This document shows, one piece after another, positions 57,795 through 64,000 of a stretch of 64,000 nucleotides of DNA. The notes under the pieces were generated by a model. That model had not been told where the DNA came from and ran no database searches. It saw nothing but the letters and a program-made list of their open reading frames with translations. The DNA comes from Lunularia cruciata (taxonomy: Eukaryota > Streptophyta > Marchantiopsida > Lunulariales > Lunulariaceae), in contig OX419756.1 in NCBI GenBank assembly GCA_948567375.1, positions 39,136,333 to 39,200,332 of the forward strand, given 5' to 3'. A program made the translations under genes and the position numbers. Each line of letters starts with the position of its first letter. Position 1 is the first letter of the stretch.

Positions 57795-59521
57795 GCATTG
57801 AAATTGAATAAAAGTTCGTCACTTCATAGTTCATGGACAGGAGGGAGGCAATGGTAGACAATCCACCCAACTGCTCGGACCCTGCGCCTCCCTTTCAGTT
57901 CGTACCCGTTTGCTTGATTTGACAGCAGCTGCAGTTCAGTCCAAGACGTCTATTTACATGGTGAAGTAAAGCTATACAGGGCAAACAAACATCATGCATG
58001 CAATCTCGAGGTGAAAACCAGTTCTCTATGAATTTTAACGAGTCGAAACTCAACTGTTGGCAGTGAACATTGTCACTTCAAACGTAGCAGTTGTAATGGT
58101 AGTACTCTGAATTGAACATCAGAGGATCCCCTGTGTAGTCTGTGTGTGTGTGATGATGAAAGGATGTAGAAGAAGAACGCCTGCTTTGCATGTATTTTCA
58201 TGAAGAGATGGGAGTAGATACGCTTGGCAGGTTCCCATACTCGTCAGAAGCGTTCAGAAGTTGCGGGGGTGTCGATCAGTGTAACTCACAAGAAATCAGA
58301 ACGCCTCTAAGAAGAGTTGCTCATCCGTTCTCACGAGGGATATCACTTGAACTTTTCGCACAAAGTCTGCTTTGAAGTCGACCTGCGGTAAAGAAGGAGC
58401 ATCGGCCAAGGTCACCAGAAAGTGATTCGTCTCCATGTCTAAAGTCGATTATACCCGAAAGGTTTGGCCACGATCTTAACCAGCTATGCATTTGACCGGA
58501 GGACAGGCTTCAACAGCACTGCCACAGCAGGGATAAATCGATCGACTAACAGAAGATATTGACTTCCATCGTTACACTTGAGGAGAGTACCACTGTACAA
58601 GAAGGCAATACTGGGACCGGAAGAAAGAGGAAGATTCTTCCGTCTCCCTCGGTTCAAGTTAATCATGTGGAGTACCTGTTTCCGATCTTGCACTTGACTT
58701 CCGCTCGCCTCTATTTCAAAAAGCAAAGGATGGTCAATAATGGAACTCCTTTCATTCGAAGGATGCTCAGATACGTCTCTTCAATTGAAATTTTTCACCG
58801 TTCCTCAACGAATCTGGAGGTAATAGCCTTCCAAATTCATATGTCAACGTTCTAGCTGGAAGTGTATTCATACGCCGCATAATCAAATAGGATGATGTAT
58901 TATAGATCTACGTTTTCTTGTCTAAGATCGACTCAGGAACGGATTTTGAGTACCATATGCTCAATTATACGCGTATTATCTAGATAGTATCTTGAACTTC
59001 GTGTCAAATAACATAAGCCTTTGTTTAAAGAACTGTGAAAGTCTTGGTTTCATAGTTCGAGAATCGTGAAGTAAATCATACTGGTTCCGAAGAATTGGTC
59101 TTTCTAAACCACACTTGAGCTAGTTGGACCCCTTCAACTCTTAGACTAGCTACTATCGTGTCTGCCCTGTAAGTTTTTGAGTGACAGGTCTCTTGGTCAC
59201 TATGAAGCTGAGCGAGAAATACATTGCGGATCGCGGCATAGAAGCTCATTTTCGACATGTCGAGCGGCTCCGACATCATTCAAGCATTAAAGAATAGAAT
59301 CCGCGCTTTGTTGAGTAAGATCACTTTGACAAAGCAATCACCTAAATCATGTTAAGCTGATGGTTGCAGTGTCCTCGACCTTTTTCATTCGAACCACGGA
59401 GAAGTCTGCTACTTCTGTCTGTTGTTTGCACCTCATTCGTGTTTGGTCTGACTTCTGAGAAACCTCATATAATTTGGCAACACATTTGACACCTAATGTG
59501 AACAACATATAAATGATCCAG
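57795..59521. other. Region upstream of the carbonic anhydrase exons; 5' exons not resolved
   Basis: The promoter and first exon or exons of the gene at 59522 probably lie here, because the 59522 exon begins behind a splice acceptor in phase 1. An open frame at 58190-58375 (61 residues, rich in Arg, Ser and Gly, starting MYFHEEMGVDTLGRFPYS) could be an N-terminal targeting region, but nothing in its sequence proves it. No other gene seen. Confidence 0.3.
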
Positions 59522-60390
59522 GAAACATCCCGACCTGGCTGGCACTGCCGCGACTAAGCTTGCGGACATCGCTGAGCAGTTAGAAGAACAATTGAGTATC
59601 GCTGAGACCAATTCAGAGTTAAGCCAGTTGGAAGGCTTGGATAGAGTTACCTATGGCTTCAAAGCTTTCAAAATGGAGAAATATCTGTAAGTACTGTATA
59701 CATGATTGCCTTCAAAAGGACCTCTTAGTTCACGCTGCTCTGGCTTTCAACTGGTAGTTGTTTCGATCTCTCTGGTCTTACTGTCACCTGCTCTCTTTGC
59801 TGAACTTTCAAACTGTCGTGAGCAATCAGGCCCTTTTATCTGACACAAAAGACCGGTCTAACACTACAAGACAATTTCTCTGAATCGATCGATCCTCTTC
59901 GAATGGTCCATTTATTAGGTCTTATCTCTCGGTTGAATGCTTTCTATTGCGCGAGCACGGCCAGTAACTGCTAGGACTTGGTAATCCAATGGAAAGCAGC
60001 TACAAGAGCCAAATACAGATCCCAAACGTAAGTGCATGCCTTTCCGGCAGCACCGTCCCTCTGAAATTATTATTCGGTTTATATGATAGGAAGAATCCGG
60101 AACGAATGAACATGTTGAAGACAGTGGCCCAAGGTGTGATCATTCTCCAGCTTCTCAAAGCTCCATTGTGTTTTTTTCTTTCTTTACTTGAATGTCAATT
60201 GGTTGAGGATCTTGTCATGCAAGATCTTTGGACTATGGAAGAAACAATTTAACTTTCCCTAATTGCACTGCAGTTTATGATCGTCGCATGTGCCGATTCT
60301 AGAGTTTGTCCCACTTCAATAATGGGTTTACAACGAAGGGACGCATTTATGGTTCGTAATGTAGCATATTTAGTTCCAGCATGGGAGAAG
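59522..60390 (+). CDS. Beta-carbonic anhydrase, partial (three visible exons)
   Basis: Beta-type carbonic anhydrase interconverts CO2 and bicarbonate with a Cys/His-bound zinc. Exon 59522-59686 encodes an N-terminal helix region (KLADIAEQLEEQLSIAE) and GFKAFKMEKYL. Exon 60090-60133 encodes KNPERMNMLKTVAQ. Exon 60274-60390 encodes FMIVACADSRVCPTSIMGL, then AFMVRNVAYLVPAWEK. The zinc Cys and Asp-Ser-Arg dyad lie in ACADSR. Exon 1 joins exon 2 in phase, but the 60133 donor leaves one extra base, so the 60274 exon does not continue in frame. A tiny exon is missing from my reading, or the gene is damaged here. QRRDAF stands where the family has Q-P-G-E/D-A-F. The rest, including the second zinc His/Cys motif, would lie beyond the copia element that begins 67 bp into the next intron. 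Functional status is uncertain. Confidence 0.75.
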
Positions 60391-60457
60391 GTATAAATTT
60401 CTCAAGTTTTTCCCTTTTGAACTTAATTCTGAAACTTCTGATATCCTTACAGCATTT

Positions 60458-61050
60458 TGTTATGTTTGGCTTGTAATCCGGGACTTGACTGAGCAAGAGC
60501 AAACGAAACATGAAACACCTTGCTGTTTCAGTCACTTATCTAGATATGTTCAGTCACTACTATGGCAAAGTATTAAAGTGACTAGGTATCTTGAGTGGTC
60601 AATATTCAGGACGTCCCGCAAGTCTGTATTCAGGTATTCAGGACGGATGACAGTGATAAGGAACTATACCTGTTTTTATATATTTATAAAGGTTCAAAGG
60701 CGGGTGTGAAACGAGACATGAAACACCTTGCTGTTTCAGTCACTTGTCTAGATATGTTCAGTCACTACTATGGCAAAGTATTAAAGTGACTAGATATCTT
60801 GAGTGGTCAATATTCAGGACGTCCCGCAAGTCTGCATTCAGGAGTTCTGTCGGATGACATTGATGAGGAACTATACTTGTTTTTATATCTTTATAAAAGG
60901 TTCAAAGGCGGATGTGAACCTGTTTCAGCCATGGAGGTAGCTTCCGGGACAGGAAGTGAACCACGTTATTTCCTGGTGTTTCTTGATTTATGTTTAATGG
61001 GGTTTATGATGTGCTATTGCCAGAGGTCCTCGGGACTGTGTTTTCTAACA
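60458..61050 (+). repeat. Copia element 5' LTR
   Basis: 593 bp. 60501-60916 of it is an exact-length tandem duplication with a TATA-like TTTATAAA in each unit. Confidence 0.85.
60501..60916 (+). repeat. 208-bp tandem duplication inside the copia LTR
   Basis: Units 60501-60708 and 60709-60916, each running from AAACGA-ACATGAAACACC to GGTTCAAAGGCGG-TGTG. The TATA-like TTTATAAA is at 60683-60690 in the first unit, with TTATAAAAGG at 60891-60900 in the second. The few differences are mostly transitions. Confidence 0.92.
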
Positions 61051-61052
61051 AT

Positions 61053-61064
61053 TGGTATCAGACC
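61053..61064 (+). other. Copia element primer-binding site
   Basis: TGGTATCAGACC, ten of twelve bases matching the initiator tRNA-Met site, two bases after the LTR. Confidence 0.9.
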
Positions 61065-61139
61065 TTAGTTGGTCCTAAAGAAGGTCTTGAGATCTGAGGG
61101 TATAGTGAAGTGGGTCCAAATGCAAGTCCACTAAAAAGC

Positions 61140-64000
61140 AATGGTAGGGATGATATCCATATCAAATGTCAATTTGCAGTGGAGAAGTTTGATGGGAAAA
61201 AACAATTTTGTACTTTGGCAATTGAAGATGAAGGACCTTCTTGTCTAGCAAGGACTGCATAGAGCACTAAGAAAAAGACATGAGGACAAAAGTGATGAGG
61301 ATGGGGAAGATGAAGATGCAGATCTCATAGCTATTTGGTTGAACCTTGCTGATGAAGTGCTATATAATGTTATGAATGAGAAATCTTCACTAAAACTATG
61401 GGCCAAACTGGAGAATCTTTATATGACCAAGTTATTGACAAATAGATTTTTTCTTAAATAGAAGTTGTACATGTTGCAGATGAAGGAAGGCCAAAGTATT
61501 ATGAGCACCTCAATGCTTTCAACAAAATCATTTGTGAGTTGATGAGCATAGAGGTTAAGTTAGAAGAGTAAGGCATTGTTGTTATTGAATTCACTTTCTC
61601 CATCATATGAGGATCTAGTCACAACCTCTTCTACATGGGAAGGATGATATAAACTATGAGGAGGTCACTTTAGCATTATTGTCCAATGAGATGAAAAAAA
61701 GCCCAACCAAGAAACAAAAATCCAGAGGCCTTATTTATCAGAGGAAGGTCAAGAGAGAAAGATCATATCTAGAGTAAATCAAGATCCAAATCTAGAACTG
61801 GAGGTTTCAAAGGCAAGTGTTGGATTTGTGGGAAGGTTGGACATTTCAAGAAGGATTGTAACAACAAGAGGCTTGAGTCCAACAAGGATAAAAGGTCTAC
61901 TTTCAGATGCAAGCAAGTATTGCTGAGTCATCTGGTTTTGTAGATGCTGTTCTATTTGCTACCCACGACAAGCTTAATTTGAAGAGTCATGGATATTGGA
62001 CTTAGGTTTCTCTTACCATATGTGTCCAAATAAGGAATGGTTTCATGAGTACAAACCATTCATTGGAGGGTCAATAATGATGGGGAACAACATGGCTTGT
62101 AGAGCTATTGGCATTGGTACAATACGCATTAAGCTGTTTGATGGTATTGCGAGGACTCTTGCTAATGTGAGGCATGTTCTTGAGTTAAGGAAAAATTTGA
62201 TATCATCAGGCAATTTGGACTCAAATGGTTGGAGGTGGAGAGCAGAAAATAAAACAGACAAGGTATCAAAAGGAGCATTGGTTGTAATGAAGAGCAAGAA
62301 GATAGTAAATCTTTATGAGCTTGTTGGAGAGACCATTACTGGAAGAGCGGAAAGTACTATTCCTGAAAATGAAGATCCCAAAGATCTTACTTAGTTATGG
62401 CATCTACGTTTGGGTCATATGAGTGAAAGGGGTTCCAAGTGAATTGTCCAAGCAACAACTTTTGAAGGGCCTTAAAAGTTGTAAGTTAAAATTCTATGAG
62501 CATTATGTTATAAAAAAGCAGCGGTGGGTAAGCTTTCCCAGAAGAGGTCATTGCACAAAGGGAATTTTAGACTGTGTGCATTCTGATGTTCAGGGCACTG
62601 CACATGTAGCTTAAAAATCTGGAGCACTATATTTTGTATCTTTGGTTGATGATTACTTTAGAAGAGTATGTATCTACACCATGAAGCAAAAATTAGAAGT
62701 CTTCTTTATCTTTAAACAATGGAAGGTGATGATGGAGAAATAAACTGGAAGGAAAGTGAAGTGTTTGAGATCTGATAATGGTGGAGAATACAAATCTAGA
62801 GAGTTTGAGATATTGTAAGAGTGAAAGGATAATTCATCACTTTACCATACCAAGTACTTCTCAACAAAATGGTGTGATAGAGCCGATTAATCATACACTC
62901 TTGGAGAACGAAAGAAGTGTGTTAAGCAACACCGGATTGGAGAAGAGTTTTTGGGCATAAGCTATAAATATAGCTTGTCATTTGGTAAAAATTTCTCCCT
63001 CTACTAATATTGAGTGTAAGACACCTATGGAAAATAGAAAGTTCAACATGTTGATTACTCTTCACTTAGAGTGTTTGGATGCATAGCCTACGTTCATATT
63101 CAACAAGAACAAAGGACAAAAGTAGATCCCAAATCTAGAAAATGTATATTCTTGGGATATGAGAAGGATACAAAGGGATATAGATTATAGGATCTAGAAA
63201 GTTTTTGTCTTTTTGTGAGTAGGATGTAGTTTTTGATGAGACTAGTATGATGAAGACTACTATAAGAAAAGAAAAGAAAAAACAAATTCAATCAAATTTT
63301 GTTAAGATAGATATTGATCTTGGAAATGAAGACATCTCACCTCTTGTAGATCTACAAAGTGAACTAATAAAAGAGCAAAGTCCAAAAGTGATTCATGAAC
63401 ATAGGTATCCAAATAGGGATAGAAGGCCTCCAAAGAGATTTGATGATTTGTTTGTCGCTTATGCTCTTCTTACGGATAATGGTGAGACTTCTTCATATGA
63501 AGAAGCAATGTAAGATCAAGAGTGTCAAAAGTGGCATTGTGCAATAGAAGAAGAGATGAAGTCTTTGGCCAAAAACCAAACTTGGAGACTTGAAAAATTG
63601 CCTATGGGAAAGAAGGCATTGGTTGCAAATGGATATTTTGGAGGAAAGAAGGACTTCCAAAATCAGGTGGAGATTGATACAAAGCAAGGCTTGTAGCAAA
63701 GGGTTATAGTCAAAAAGAAAGTACTGACTTCAATGAGATTTTTTCACCAGTGGTAAAAATCACTTCAATTTGTGCACCATTGGCAATAGCTACATTGCAT
63801 AACTTGAAGTTGGAGCAACCTGATATTACAACTACTTTTTTACATGGAGAATTGGAGGAGGAGATATACATGCATCAATCTGAAGGTTTTGTGGTACCAA
63901 GGAATAAGAACCTAGTTCCAGATTACAAAAGTCTTACATGTTGCAAAAGGCAGGTTACAGAAGTCTTTATAGGGACTAAAGCAAAGTCCAAGACTTGAAA
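61140..64000 (+). pseudogene. Copia gag-pol remnant (gag to early reverse transcriptase)
   Basis: Gag about 61190-61720 (LWQLKMKDLLV and LWAKLENLYMTK, typical of copia gag); CCHC knuckle 61818-61859 (CWICGKVGHFKKDC); protease about 61985-62050 (WILDLGFSYHMCP); GAG-pre-integrase about 62395-62530; integrase about 62560-62960 (HSDVQG, LRSDNGGEYKS, NGVIE); RT start about 63570-64000 (KLPMGKKAL, TTFLHGELEEEIYMHQSEGF). Broken in several places and cut by the window end. Confidence 0.85.

Larger units (their letters stand above)
60458..64000 (+). mobile_element. Ty1/copia LTR retrotransposon, 5' part; continues past the window
   Basis: The 5' LTR 60458-61050 begins TGTTA and ends TAACA (perfect 5-bp terminal inversion). 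It is followed by a tRNA-Met primer site, gag, protease, integrase and the start of RT, which is copia order (integrase before RT). Similar to the Tnt1/Tork group. Several breaks. The 5-bp sequence before it is CATTT (60453-60457); its partner lies outside the window. It lies in the intron after the last visible carbonic anhydrase exon. Confidence 0.9.

Noticed and set aside
58484-58855. Overlapping open frames on both strands (80 and 98 codons) upstream of the carbonic anhydrase exons
   Set aside because: Neither shows a recognisable domain and they overlap each other; at least one must be chance. They cannot be tied to the 59522 exon.
59076-59279. 67-codon minus-strand open frame
   Set aside because: No similarity that I recognise and antisense to a probable intron or upstream region.

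Overview
The window comes from the nuclear genome of a land plant. It holds a single-copy host gene of clear plant type (eIF2B beta), part of a second host gene (a beta-carbonic anhydrase), plant LTR retrotransposons primed from initiator tRNA-Met (TGGTATCAGAGC sites), and a short run of the plant telomere unit TTTAGGG. I cannot name the species. The very deep nesting and the carbonic anhydrase type would fit a bryophyte or another non-flowering plant, but that is a weak inference.

Bases 1-47726 are one continuous nest of Ty3/gypsy fossils. The outer layer, B2, is a minus-strand gypsy element whose right-hand (5') LTR ends at 47726 and whose left part lies beyond the window. Five things sit inside it: element A (minus, LTR to 17495); a second copy of its own family, B1 (minus, about 18425-34135); a solo LTR of the A family (36941-37703); element D (plus, 40969-46604), which sits inside the B2 LTR; and further insertions inside those. 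A is itself interrupted by F1-1 (plus, 964-6447) and T (plus, 8350-15776). B1 is interrupted by C (plus, 24370-30415), and C in turn carries a solo LTR (28924-29339). F1-1, C, D and the 28924 solo LTR are one chromovirus family, called F1 here. Matching target-site duplications, or the uninterrupted sister copy, prove most of the insertions. All retroelement genes in the nest are broken many times.

Bases 47727-60457 are a gene island. An AT-rich spacer with a 202-bp tandem repeat leads to an apparently intact eIF2B beta gene (nine coding exons, 50258-53867, 406 residues predicted, exon phases consistent throughout). After about 5.6 kb of spacer with a perfect 18-bp hairpin and a duplicated AT microsatellite come exons of a beta-carbonic anhydrase with the zinc and Asp/Arg active-site motif (59522-60390).

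Bases 60458-64000 are the 5' part of a Ty1/copia element (plus) that starts 67 bp into the intron after the last visible carbonic anhydrase exon. Its LTR carries an exact 208-bp tandem duplication that doubles its TATA region.

The observation I rate most interesting is that the F1 LTRs carry dense, perfect heat-shock-element arrays (alternating GAA and TTC with 2-bp spacing) upstream of a TATAAATA box. This suggests an independently evolved heat-responsive retrotransposon family in the gypsy class.
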